From Deltaproteobacteria bacterium (GTDB lineage: Bacteria; Desulfobacterota; Desulfomonilia; UBA1062): a stretch of 37,030 nucleotides of DNA. The notes under the pieces were generated by a model, which saw only the letters and a list, made by a program, of their open reading frames with translations, ran no database searches and was not told the origin of the DNA. The DNA lies in the NCBI GenBank assembly GCA_029547045.1, contig JAKPQL010000030.1, positions 1-37,030 of the forward strand, in the 5' to 3' direction. Both the position numbers and the translations under genes were made by a program. Shown here one piece after another: positions 15,709-24,155 of the stretch (its first letter is position 1; every line of letters begins with the position of its first letter).

Positions 15709-18396
15709 CTACGCCACTTTGCGCAGCTTCACCGCGCAGACCTTGTACTGCGGGATGTTGGCAACGGGGTCGATGGCCGCGATGGTGAGCCTGTTCACCG
15801 CTGCCTCGCTGTAGTGGAACGGGATGAACACCACCCCCTTGTCCACCCTGCCCGACACGTCGGCCACCACCTCGATGGTGCCTCTGCGGCTCGTGATCTC
15901 CACCCTGTCGCCCTGGGAGATGCCCAGCTTCTTCGCATCGTCCGTGTTGATCTCCACGAAGGCCTCCGGGGTCCTCGAATTAAGCCCCTTGGACCGCCGG
16001 CTCATGGTGGCGGTGTGGTACTGGTAGAGGATGCGGCCCGTGGTGAGCGCGAACGGGTAGTCGGCATCGGTCTGCTCGGCCGGCGGCTGGTACTCGCACA
16101 CGGAGAACAGGCCCTTGCCCCGGGTGAAGGCCACTGAATGGAGGATGGGCGTACCCGGGTGCTCCTTGGTGGGGCACGGCCACTGGATGCCCTTGTGCTC
16201 GATGCGTTCATATGTGATGCCCGCGTACGATGCCGTGACCTTGGCGACCTCTTCGAACACGGCCCTGGCGCTGTCATAATTCCAGTTCGCACCCATCTTG
16301 TTGGCAATGTCCGTGATGATCCGCCAGTCGTCTCTTGCCTCGCCCGGCGTACCCACGGCCTTGCGGACCCGCTGTACCCGGCGCTCGGTGTTGGTGAAGG
16401 TGCCTTCCTTCTCGGCCCAGGCCGCGCTCGGCAGAACCACGTGGGCGAGCCTGCCCGTCTCGGTGAGGAAGATGTCCTGCACGATGAGCAGTTCCAGGTT
16501 CTTGAAGGCGTGCTCCACGTGCGTGATGTCCGGATCCGACATCATGGGGTTCTCGCCCATGACGTACAGGGCCTTGATGGTCCCCTTGGCGGCACCTTCC
16601 ACGACAAGGGGGATGGTGAGGCCGGGCTTACCGGGCAGCTTCACGCCCCAGGCGTCCTCGAAGGGCTTGCGCTCGGCATCCTCTGCCACCTTCTTGTACG
16701 CCGGCAGGTTGCCCGGCAGGCAGGCCATGTCGCAGGCGCCCTGCACGTTGTTCTGACCCCTCAGCGGGTTCACCCCGGTGCCGGGCCTGCCGATGTTGCC
16801 CGTGAGCATGGCCAGGTTGGCGCACGACTTCACGTTGTCAGTGCCCGTGACGTGCTGGGTGATGCCCATGGCGTACACGATGGACGACGCGCCGGAGGTG
16901 GCATAGAGCCTGGCGGCAGTCTTCAGATCCCCGGCAGGGATGCCGGTGATCTTTTCCACATACTCGGGGGTGTACTTCTTCACGGTCTCCTTCAGCGCGT
17001 CGTAATTCTCGGTGCGTTCGCTGATGAAGGCCTCGTTGGCGAGCCCTTCTGCAATGATCACGTTCATCATGCCGTTGAGCCAGGCGATGTCCGTGCCGGG
17101 TCTCTGCCTGAGGTGGACAGTCGCGAACTTGGCGAGTTCGATGTTCCTCGGGTCGGCCAGGATGAGCTTTGCGCCTCTCTGGGTCACGGCCCGTTTGATG
17201 AAGGTGGAGATCACCGGGTGATTCTCCGTGGTGTTGGTGCCCGTTATGAGGAAGCACTTCGACTCCTCCATGTCCGCGATGGAGTTCGTCATTGCCCCGG
17301 AACCGAATGCAGCGGCCAGACCGGCCACGGTGGAGCTGTGTCAGAGCCGGACGCAGTGATCCACGTTGTTGGTGCCGATCACCGCGCGCAGGAATTTCTG
17401 GAAGAGGTAGTTCTCCTCGTTGGTGCACCGTGCCGATGAGAAGCCCGCCACTGAATCCGGGCCGTTTTTCTCCTTGATGACGGCGAGCTTGTCAGCCACA
17501 TAGGCGACGGCCTCGTCCCAGCTCGCCTCCTTGAGTTCGCCGTCCACCCTGATGAGGGGTTTGGTGAGCCTCTCGGGGCTGTCGAGGAAGTCGAATCCGA
17601 AGCGGCCCTTGATGCACAGGCTGCCATGGTTGGGGGGCGTGGCATTCCAGCGCGGGGTGCTCACCTTGACCACCTTGCCATCCTTCACGTTGAGATCCAT
17701 CTGGCAGCCCACGCCGCAGTACTCGCAGGTTGTGCGGACCTTGCGCGCCTCGCCCGCCCTGCTCTTGAAGCGGCCCTGCTTCTCATACAGGGCGCCCACC
17801 GGGCAGAGCCGGACACACTCGCCGCAGAACACGCAGCTCGAATCCTCATAGGCCAGATTGAAGGCGGGGCCCACCGAAGCGGTGGGGCCTCTGCCGGAGA
17901 AGTCCAGAACCTGGTTCACCTGGATCTCGTTGCACGCCCGCACGCACAGGCCGCACAGGATGCACTTGTTCATGTCGCGCACGATCATCTCGTTGGCCTG
18001 CTCCAGGGGCTTGACCGTGGGAGGCTCGGCGAAGCGCGGGGTGTCGATACCCAGCGAATATGCCAGGCTCTGGAGCACGCAGTCGCCGTTGCTCTCACAG
18101 ACCAGGCAGTTGTGGTGGCCCTGGGTGAGCAGGAGCTCCACGGTGAGCCTGCGGGCCTTGAGCACCCTCTCGGAAGTGGTGGTCACCACCATGCCCTTTT
18201 CCGCGGGCATGGCGCAGGACGCCACCAGTGAACGCGCTCCCTGGACCTCCACCACGCAGACCCTGCAGGCGCCCACGGGCTTGAGCTGCTCCTGGTGGCA
18301 GAGCACCGGGATGGCGATGCCGTTGTCCCTGGCCACCTCGTAGACCGTCTGGCCGGGTGTGAAAGTATATTCCTTGCCGTCAATGGTTATAGTCAT
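15709..18396 (-). CDS. fdhA: Selenocysteine formate dehydrogenase, catalytic subunit with NuoG-like N-terminus (UGA read-through)
   Basis: An 895-residue formate dehydrogenase, read through an in-frame UGA at 17343-17341 as Sec352 in the context HCVRL-U-HSSTVAGL, the conserved active site of Sec-formate dehydrogenases. N-terminal iron-sulfur region: [2Fe-2S] ligands Cys33, 44, 47, 61; His/Cys cluster around residues 94-106; two [4Fe-4S] clusters between 145 and 198. The catalytic [4Fe-4S] uses Cys224, 227, 231, 261, followed by a bis-MGD Mo/W domain and a C-terminal molydopterin-binding domain ending at residue 895. It interconverts formate and CO2 in the cytoplasm; no Tat signal is present. 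AGGAGG lies 6 nt before the ATG. No diaphorase subunit is adjacent, so electrons probably pass to ferredoxin or to the nearby Hnd complex (inference). Gene callers will split it at the UGA. Confidence 0.95.
17312..17343 (-). promoter_or_regulatory. Selenocysteine UGA and bacterial SECIS hairpin
   Basis: The UGA is 17343-17341. In the mRNA sense, 12 nt later, a 6-bp stem GUGGCC/GGCCGC (17328-17323 with 17317-17312) closes a GGUCU loop (17322-17318). A short GC-rich stem presenting a GGUCU apical loop at this distance matches the SelB-binding SECIS of E. coli fdhF. It lies inside the coding sequence of fdhA and directs Sec insertion. Confidence 0.9.
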
Positions 18397-18697
18397 GCAT
18401 ATCCTCCTGGAACCCTTGATTCATTTATATTATGTACGCTCAGACATATATCGAGAGAGGTCTGCTGTCATGCATACGGCGAAACATATCCAATCTGCTA
18501 ATATGCTCAATCCTGCACAATATTATCTTATTTATTTCATTCGCGTTATTGCGTTAAATAGCACGATCTGATTTCGACACAGGAAACCATTATCATCCTG
18601 CGGCAGGAAAATCCAGGGAAATCTTCCTTAGTGCCCGGAATCCCGGCCGTGGAGGGGTACTGCTCCGTATTGTTCAGAAATCATGTACTAATTCCCA
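18397..18697. other. AT-rich 301-nt gap: probable fdhA promoter region
   Basis: This lies between the end of hydF and the start of fdhA, both on the minus strand. The part from about 18410 to 18570 is strikingly AT-rich compared with the GC-rich genes, as expected for a promoter region. TATA-like stretches (for example 18426-18436) occur, but no complete -35/-10 pair or sigma54 site stands out. A direct repeat, GCGTTATT then GCGTTAAA, lies near 18543-18558. There is no strong intrinsic terminator for hydF, so read-through from the maturation operon into fdhA is possible. Confidence 0.5.
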
Positions 18698-19933
18698 TCA
18701 TTGCCTATCGGCCTGGTGATCCAGAAGAGACGCCTCATACGGAAATGGAGACAAAGCTCGTCCCAGCACCCCGTGAACGTACGAAATGGCAATGCCATAG
18801 TTGGTGATGGGTATCCGCCTTTCCTCCGTGGTCCTGATCCTGTCAAGCATCTCGGCGCGGTTGATCATGCAGCCGCCGCAGTGGACGATGAGCTTGTACG
18901 CCGAGACATCCCGGTCCAGGATGGGCCCTGCGTGCACGTCAAAGGCGATGTCCTTTCCCGTGTAGAGTTTCACCCACCTCGGAATCTTGACCCGGCCGAT
19001 GTCGTCGGGCACCGGGTGGTGGGTGCATGCCTCGCAGATGAGCACCCTGTCCCCGTCGTGCAGGGAGTCGATGGCCTTCACCCCTTCCACGAACTTCGCG
19101 AGGTCTCCCTTGAGCCGGGAGAACACGATGGAGAAGGTGGTGAGCTTCACCGAGGTCGGCAGATCTCCCGAGACCTTGAGCACCACCTGGGAGTCGCAGA
19201 TCACCAGACCAGGCGGCTCCTTGAGGCTGGAGAGGACGTACTCGATCTCCCGCTCCTTGACCACCATGGCCACGGCGTCGTTGTCCAGGACGTCACGGAT
19301 CACCTGCACCTGGGGGAGGATGAGCCTGCCCTTGGGCGCGCCCAGATCGATGGGCACTACCAGGAGCACGAGATCGCCGTGGCCGATGATGTCGCCCACG
19401 ATGGTGGAACGCTCCGCTTCCAGGGTCTTCGCTATCTCGATGATGCTGCTGCGGGCAGCATCCATGCCCCCTCCGGTGAGGCAGCTCACGGCCGCCCACG
19501 GGATGCCCTGTCCTTGGAGATCCCCTGCGAGGCGTTCATCCAGTGGCTCGATGTCCGTCTTGTTGAACACGAGCAGGGCCTTGGCCCCCCTTGCCCTGAG
19601 CTCTTCCACAAGCGCCCTGTCCTGCTCGTCGCACAAGGCCCCAGTGGTCACCACCACGGCCAGGTTGATCTTGCCCATGATGGCCTTTGTCCGGTTCACC
19701 CGCATCTCGCCCAGGTCCCCGGTGTCGTCGATGCCCGCGGTATCATATATATACACGGGCCCGATGCCGCGGATCTCCATGGCCTTCCCTACCGGGTCCG
19801 TGGTGGTGCCCGCTACGCTCGAGACGATGGACACGCTCTGGCCGGTGAGCGCATTGATGAAGGACGACTTGCCCACGTTCCGCTTGCCGAAGATGCCGAT
19901 GTGCAGCCTGTTGGCCACGGGTGTGCTGTTCAT
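18698..19933 (-). CDS. hydF: [FeFe] hydrogenase maturation GTPase HydF
   Basis: A 411-residue protein. HydF is the scaffold that assembles the [2Fe] subcluster made with HydG and HydE and delivers it to apo-HydA. The N-terminal GTPase domain has P-loop GKRNVGKSS at 16-24, TTTDPVGK (switch I), DTAG at 64-67 and NKTD near 124. The C-terminal cluster domain has the HydF signature: CEACTHHP with Cys303 and His305, and HCGGC with Cys352 and Cys355, the ligands of the scaffold [4Fe-4S]. Its ATG overlaps the aspartase stop codon (ATGA), so translation is coupled. It is the last gene of the maturation operon. Typical length and all key residues are present. Confidence 0.96.
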   Translation of the reverse strand: MNSTPVANRLHIGIFGKRNVGKSSFINALTGQSVSIVSSVAGTTTDPVGKAMEIRGIGPVYIYDTAGIDDTGDLGEMRVNRTKAIMGKINLAVVVTTGALCDEQDRALVEELRARGAKALLVFNKTDIEPLDERLAGDLQGQGIPWAAVSCLTGGGMDAARSSIIEIAKTLEAERSTIVGDIIGHGDLVLLVVPIDLGAPKGRLILPQVQVIRDVLDNDAVAMVVKEREIEYVLSSLKEPPGLVICDSQVVLKVSGDLPTSVKLTTFSIVFSRLKGDLAKFVEGVKAIDSLHDGDRVLICEACTHHPVPDDIGRVKIPRWVKLYTGKDIAFDVHAGPILDRDVSAYKLIVHCGGCMINRAEMLDRIRTTEERRIPITNYGIAISYVHGVLGRALSPFPYEASLLDHQADRQ

Positions 19934-21318
19934 TTCCGATACCCCATCATGCGGATCCTCTCAGGCGAGAGCAGCTCGTCGAGCCGCTGCTGAGTAAGGA
20001 TCCCTTCATCGAGGATGATCTGCCTGAGGGTCCGCGGGTCATGCCGCATGAGCTGATAGACCTTTCCCGCCGGCTCGTGTCCAATGTACGGAGAGAGGTA
20101 GGTGAGGATTGCAAGGGAATCGTTCAGGTTCCGCCCCATCCTGGCCCTGTCGATGTCAATGCCAGCGACGACCCTCTCCTCGAACCTCACAAGCGTCAGG
20201 TGCAGAAGGGACATGGACTTGAGCACCAGGTAGCTGACCAACGGAAGGAACTGGTTCAGCTCGAGGTTTCCCAGGGCGGCAGCCTGGGCGATGACCGCAT
20301 CAAAACCCATGACCAGGAGTGCGTTCTGGCTGGCGAACTCGCACAGCACCGGGTTCACCTTGCCCGGCATGATGGACGATCCCTCCTGCAGGGCGGGCAG
20401 CACCACCTCGCCGATCCCCCCGGACGGTCCGGAGGAGAGCAGCCGCAGGTCCTCGGAGATCTTCATGAGGTTCATACAGCAGGTCCTCACCAGGCCCGAA
20501 ACCTCCACAATGGAGTCCAGGTTCTGGGTGGCGTCCACCATGTTCTCCGCCCGGGTGATGTTCAGGCCGGTGAGCTCCTTGAGCTTCTCGATGACGAGGA
20601 AAATGTACTTCTGTGGCGCGTTGAACCCGGTGCCGATGGCCGTGCCGCCGAGGTTGAGCACCTTTATGCGCTCCCTGGCCTTGAAGATGCGCCACCGGTC
20701 CCGTGCCACGGCCTCGGCGTACGCGGCGAACTGCATGCCCGCGGTGACTGGCAGGGCGTCCTGCAGCTCGGTGCGGCCTAGCCTAAGGATGCCCGCATAC
20801 TCCTTCTCTTTCGCCTGGAGCGATCCCTGCAGCCTGACGATGGCCTCCTCAAGCCTGTCGAGGTGCATGAGCATGGCGAGCTTTAGCGCGCTCGGATACG
20901 TGTCGTTGGTGGACTGGTGCATGTTCACGTGGTCCAGGGGATGCACGAAGGCATAGTCTCCCCGTGCCCTTCCAGCCAGCACGAGGGCCCGGTTGGCGAT
21001 GACCTCGTTCACGTTCATGTTCAGCGAGGTGCCTGCCCCGCCGCTCAAGGGGTTCACCACGATGTCTTCGAAATCCTCGCCGTCAAGCATATCGTCTATG
21101 GCCCCTGCGATCGCCGAGGCCTTGTCCCTGTCCAAAAAACCGAGCTCGGCGTTCGTCCGGGCCGCCGCCTTCTTCACAAGGAGATAGGCCCTCACGAACA
21201 CCGGGTCGTGCCGCTCGCCAATGTCGCCGAAGTTCAGGAGGGCCCGGGCGGTGTGGATACCGTATGGACACTCGTCGGGCAACTCGAGGCTGCCGAGTGC
21301 ATCGTGCTCTTTTCTCAT
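19930..21318 (-). CDS. aspA: Aspartate ammonia-lyase (aspartase) within the hydrogenase maturation operon
   Basis: A 462-residue member of the aspartase/fumarase superfamily, which splits L-aspartate into fumarate and ammonia. Family signatures are GGAGTSLNMNVNEVIANRA, HPLDHVNMHQSTND, TELQDALPVT and the catalytic SS-loop GSSIMPGKVNP. The TxMNxNE-type and HVNxxQSTND forms favour aspartase over class II fumarase, though sequence alone does not fully exclude fumarase. It sits exactly between hydE and hydF with 4-nt ATGA overlaps on both sides, so it is translated as part of the maturation operon. A role in supplying ammonia during H-cluster assembly is an inference. Fumarase genes lie about 10 kb away on the other strand. 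Confidence 0.88.
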   Translation of the reverse strand: MRKEHDALGSLELPDECPYGIHTARALLNFGDIGERHDPVFVRAYLLVKKAAARTNAELGFLDRDKASAIAGAIDDMLDGEDFEDIVVNPLSGGAGTSLNMNVNEVIANRALVLAGRARGDYAFVHPLDHVNMHQSTNDTYPSALKLAMLMHLDRLEEAIVRLQGSLQAKEKEYAGILRLGRTELQDALPVTAGMQFAAYAEAVARDRWRIFKARERIKVLNLGGTAIGTGFNAPQKYIFLVIEKLKELTGLNITRAENMVDATQNLDSIVEVSGLVRTCCMNLMKISEDLRLLSSGPSGGIGEVVLPALQEGSSIMPGKVNPVLCEFASQNALLVMGFDAVIAQAAALGNLELNQFLPLVSYLVLKSMSLLHLTLVRFEERVVAGIDIDRARMGRNLNDSLAILTYLSPYIGHEPAGKVYQLMRHDPRTLRQIILDEGILTQQRLDELLSPERIRMMGYRK

Positions 21319-22370
21319 GGCCTCTTCCTCCTCCCTCCCGGACCCTTGCCCATGGGCCTGCCCATGGCGCCGAAGAACTCCCGGAAGTCGTTGATGGCTC
21401 CGTCCGCCTTCTTCACGTCGCCCTTGCCCGGGTAGATCTCGTACCTCTTGGCACAGTCCTGGGGAGTGAACACGGGCATGAACACATTGGCGCCCGCCTT
21501 GAATGCCTTCATCCTGCTGTCGCCGTCCAGGACGCCCAAGGCCGTGGTGGACGGGATGTTGGTGTCCCGGGTCACAAGCCGGATCACGGCGAGCATCCTG
21601 AGTACCATCCCGGCGTCCCCTGCCTTGCTCCCCTTGAGCGGCGTCTCCTCGTGGGGAATGAAGGGACCGATGCCGATCATGTCCGCGCCGAGTTCCCTGA
21701 TGAGCAGCACGTCGTCGGCCAGGTCTTCGGCCGTCTGGCCTGGCAGACCCACCATGCAACCCATGCCTACCTCGTAGTCGAGCTCCTTGAGCCACCTCAG
21801 GCACTGGATCCGGTCTTCCAGCGACCTGCCGGGGCAAAGCTCGGCGAAGAGCTCTGGATTGGCGGTCTCGTGCCTGAGCAGGTAGCGGTCCGCCCCGGCA
21901 TCCCGGAAGGCGCGGTAGTCGTCGAACGGTCTCTGGCCGATGGACAGGGTGATGGCAAGCCCGGTCCGGGCCTTGATGTTCGATATGATGGCGCACATGC
22001 GTTCCCTGGTGTAGTGCAGGTCCTCCCCGGACTGGAGCACCACGGTGCCGCACCCGCGATCTTCGATAGCCTCGGCCAGGTCCAGGATCTCGTCATCGTC
22101 CATGCGGTAGCGGACTGCCTGCCGGTTGTCCCGTCGCAGCCCGCAGTAGCGGCAGTTGTTCATGCAGTGGTTGGAGAACTCTATGATGCCCCGCAGGAAG
22201 ACCTCCTCGCCCACGCAAGCCGCGCGCACCCGGTCGGCGGACCGATAGAGGTGCTCGACGTGCTCCGCATCGTTGAGCGACAGGAGTTCGAGGATCTCTT
22301 CCCTGCTCAGACAGCCGCCCTGTTCGGCCCTGAAGAGAAGATCATCCGGGGCGCTAGATGTACAGGTCAT
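21315..22370 (-). CDS. hydE: [FeFe] hydrogenase H-cluster radical SAM maturase HydE
   Basis: A 351-residue radical SAM enzyme. The CxxxCxxC motif CMNNCRYC (Cys69, Cys73, Cys76) holds the [4Fe-4S] cluster that cleaves SAM; GGE-like QSGEDL and the GIGPFIPH segment are typical of HydE. HydE processes the HydG-made Fe(CO)2(CN)-cysteine complex on the way to the [2Fe] subcluster. Its ATG (22370) lies inside the 3' end of hydG, giving a 17-nt overlap, with a purine-rich GAGGGGGAG upstream. Its stop codon overlaps the aspartase start (ATGA). The C-terminus is short and basic (GGRRKRP). Confused family members such as BioB-like or PylB proteins are unlikely given the operon. Confidence 0.95.
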   Translation of the reverse strand: MTCTSSAPDDLLFRAEQGGCLSREEILELLSLNDAEHVEHLYRSADRVRAACVGEEVFLRGIIEFSNHCMNNCRYCGLRRDNRQAVRYRMDDDEILDLAEAIEDRGCGTVVLQSGEDLHYTRERMCAIISNIKARTGLAITLSIGQRPFDDYRAFRDAGADRYLLRHETANPELFAELCPGRSLEDRIQCLRWLKELDYEVGMGCMVGLPGQTAEDLADDVLLIRELGADMIGIGPFIPHEETPLKGSKAGDAGMVLRMLAVIRLVTRDTNIPSTTALGVLDGDSRMKAFKAGANVFMPVFTPQDCAKRYEIYPGKGDVKKADGAINDFREFFGAMGRPMGKGPGGRRKRP

Positions 22371-23748
22371 GCTCCCCCTCTTCGATCTTCTTCAAACGCG
22401 TCTCGAGTAGCTGCTTGGTCTTCTTGCCCCTGGTCTCCTTCAGGAGCCGCTCGATAAGCTCCTCTCCAGCAATCTTGGTCTTGTCGCTCGCATAATCCTG
22501 GAGATATTCCTTGAAGGTGAGGATGGCGTTGGTGCGGCAGAACTTCTGGATGAGCCCTGGTTTGGCCATGTCCATGAAGTCCTCACCCACCCTGCCGAGC
22601 CTGTAGCATGCCGTGCAGAAGCTCGGGATGTGGCCATGGGTGGTGATGTCGTAGATCACCTCATCCAGGGTCCTGGTATCGCCGAGGTTGAACTGGGCCG
22701 CACGGAAGGCATCACTGTCTCCCTGCCTGTACCCGCCAGGGTTTGTGCGGGAACCTGCGCTGATCTGGGAGATGCCCAGATCGAAGATCTCGCTGCGGAG
22801 CGCTGCCGGCTCACGTGTGGATAGGATCATGCCCGTGTACGGCACGGCCAGGCGGATGACTGCCACGAGCTTCCTGAACTCGTCATCGCTCACCGGGTGT
22901 GGAGGCGTGATGGCGGCAGGCGCGTTGAGCGCAGGCTCCAGGCGAGGCACCGATATGGTGTGGGGCCCCACCCCGTAGGTGGAGTCCAGGTGCATGGCGT
23001 GGAAGATCAAGCCCAGGACCTCGTATTTGTAGTCATAGAGGCCGAAGAGCGCACCGATGCCCACATCGTCGATGCCTCCCTGCATGGCCCGGTCCTGGGC
23101 AGTAAGACGCCAGAGGAAGTCGGCCTTGGGCCCGCTCGGGTGCATTTCCCTGTAGGTGGCGTGGTGGTAGGTCTCCTGGAAGAGCACGTAGGTGCCGATC
23201 CTTGCCGCCTTCAGCCTCCGGAAGTCCTCCACGCTCTGTGGGGCGATCTCCACGTTGATACGCCTGATCTCACCGCCCTTCTCCGTGGTGGTGGCGTACG
23301 CGGTTTCGATGGCCTCGATGAAGTAGTCAAGTGAACTCCTTGCTTGGTTCTCTCCGCAGAGCATGAGGAGCCGCTTGTGGCCCTCCCGCTCCAGTGTCCT
23401 GACCTCATCGGCTATTTCCTCCATGGTGAGCGCCCGACGCTCGAGTTCCCTGTTGTCAATCCGGAATCCGCAGTACAGGCAGTTGTTGGAGCAGTAGTTC
23501 GAGATATACAGAGGGGCAAAGAGTACGAGCCTGTTCCCGTAGATCTCCCGCTTGATGAAGCGGGCTGTCGAGAGGATCTCTTGGACGAGTTCCTGGTCCT
23601 CGGTCTGGAGGAGGGTCGCCACTTCGTCGGGTGAAAGTCCCCTGAGCTCCCGTGACTTTTCTATGATCTCCCGCACCCGGGCCTTTTCCGGATCCTTTGC
23701 GCGTTGAAGCGTTTCGATGATGAGTGCATCGTTGATGAAATCCTGCAT
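22354..23748 (-). CDS. hydG: [FeFe] hydrogenase H-cluster radical SAM maturase HydG (tyrosine lyase)
   Basis: A 464-residue radical SAM enzyme that splits tyrosine to give the CO and CN- ligands of the H-cluster on an iron-cysteine complex. The SAM-cluster motif CSNNCLYC is at residues 86-93. The C-terminal auxiliary cluster domain has FCTACYR and a third cysteine 22 residues later (KFCRTN), the HydG-specific CxxC-x22-C pattern that separates it from ThiH. The start at 23748 is chosen because AGGAGG lies 6 nt upstream; an ATG at 23763 overlaps the stop codon of the TM1266-like gene but has a weaker site. Either way the two genes are coupled. Confidence 0.95.
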   Translation of the reverse strand: MQDFINDALIIETLQRAKDPEKARVREIIEKSRELRGLSPDEVATLLQTEDQELVQEILSTARFIKREIYGNRLVLFAPLYISNYCSNNCLYCGFRIDNRELERRALTMEEIADEVRTLEREGHKRLLMLCGENQARSSLDYFIEAIETAYATTTEKGGEIRRINVEIAPQSVEDFRRLKAARIGTYVLFQETYHHATYREMHPSGPKADFLWRLTAQDRAMQGGIDDVGIGALFGLYDYKYEVLGLIFHAMHLDSTYGVGPHTISVPRLEPALNAPAAITPPHPVSDDEFRKLVAVIRLAVPYTGMILSTREPAALRSEIFDLGISQISAGSRTNPGGYRQGDSDAFRAAQFNLGDTRTLDEVIYDITTHGHIPSFCTACYRLGRVGEDFMDMAKPGLIQKFCRTNAILTFKEYLQDYASDKTKIAGEELIERLLKETRGKKTKQLLETRLKKIEEGEHDLYI

Positions 23749-23759
23749 GGAAGACCTCC

Positions 23760-24017
23760 TCATGCCTTGGTAAGGACCGACTTCACGTCCACGCCGGGCA
23801 GGTTTCCGAGTTTCCCGGTGAGCGCGCCGATGTCGTCCGTGGTGCCGTTGATGATCAGCGCGATGACGTGGATTCCCTTTGGGTCGCAGGGAATGCCCAT
23901 GCGGCCGATGATGACATCCCCGTAGGCCGCGAGTATCTCGTTCACCTTCATTGCCGACTCTTTCCTCTTACGGATGATGATGCTCACTATCCCGATTCTT
24001 CTTGATTTCTCTTCCAT
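23760..24017 (-). CDS. TM1266-like small ACT-fold protein (putative [FeFe] hydrogenase system regulator)
   Basis: An 85-residue protein. Conserved segments are RRIGIVSIIIRKRKES, VNEILAAYGDVIIGRMGIP, IIALIINGTTDDIGALTGKLGNLPGV and a C-terminal VKS, matching the TM1266 family (iron-only hydrogenase system putative regulator), an ACT/NikR-C-like ferredoxin-fold domain found beside hydrogenase maturation genes. No DNA-binding domain is attached, so how it regulates, if it does, is unknown. GGAG lies 7 nt before the ATG. It is the first gene of the maturation operon and starts only 15 nt after the U-tract of a strong terminator, so its transcript must come from read-through or from a promoter inside or upstream of that hairpin. 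Confidence 0.85.
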   Translation of the reverse strand: MEEKSRRIGIVSIIIRKRKESAMKVNEILAAYGDVIIGRMGIPCDPKGIHVIALIINGTTDDIGALTGKLGNLPGVDVKSVLTKA

Positions 24018-24031
24018 CCTTCAGCTCCATG

Positions 24032-24072
24032 AAAAAAAGACCTTTACCCTGCGTTGGAAGGGTAAAGGTCTT
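24032..24072 (-). terminator. Intrinsic terminator after the hndABCD operon
   Basis: A perfect 13-bp inverted repeat (24037-24049 with 24060-24072), 10-nt loop, core GGGTAAAGG. Read on the minus strand the stem runs straight into seven T residues. It lies 84 nt after the hndD stop codon and 15 nt before the first maturation gene, which is on the same strand. Confidence 0.92.
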
Positions 24073-24155
24073 GTGCGAAGTCCTTCTCGTTACCCTCAAG
24101 GTCAGCTCCCTCCGGGAACCTCCCTCGCAGGCCTGGTGCCGGTATATGTGCGTAT

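Noticed and set aside
15709-17328. Separate 539-residue formate dehydrogenase gene starting at GTG 17328
   Set aside because: The GTG is inside the conserved HSSTVAGL active-site segment; the upstream UGA is a selenocysteine codon with a SECIS hairpin, so it is part of fdhA.
18543-18558. Short direct repeat upstream of fdhA as a CRISPR or regulator array
   Set aside because: Only two 6-bp units; not enough to call either.
21319-22053. Upstream extension of the aspartase frame to 22053
   Set aside because: The added residues are Arg/Gly-rich and overlap hydE completely; the ATG at 21318 overlaps the hydE stop and matches the family start.
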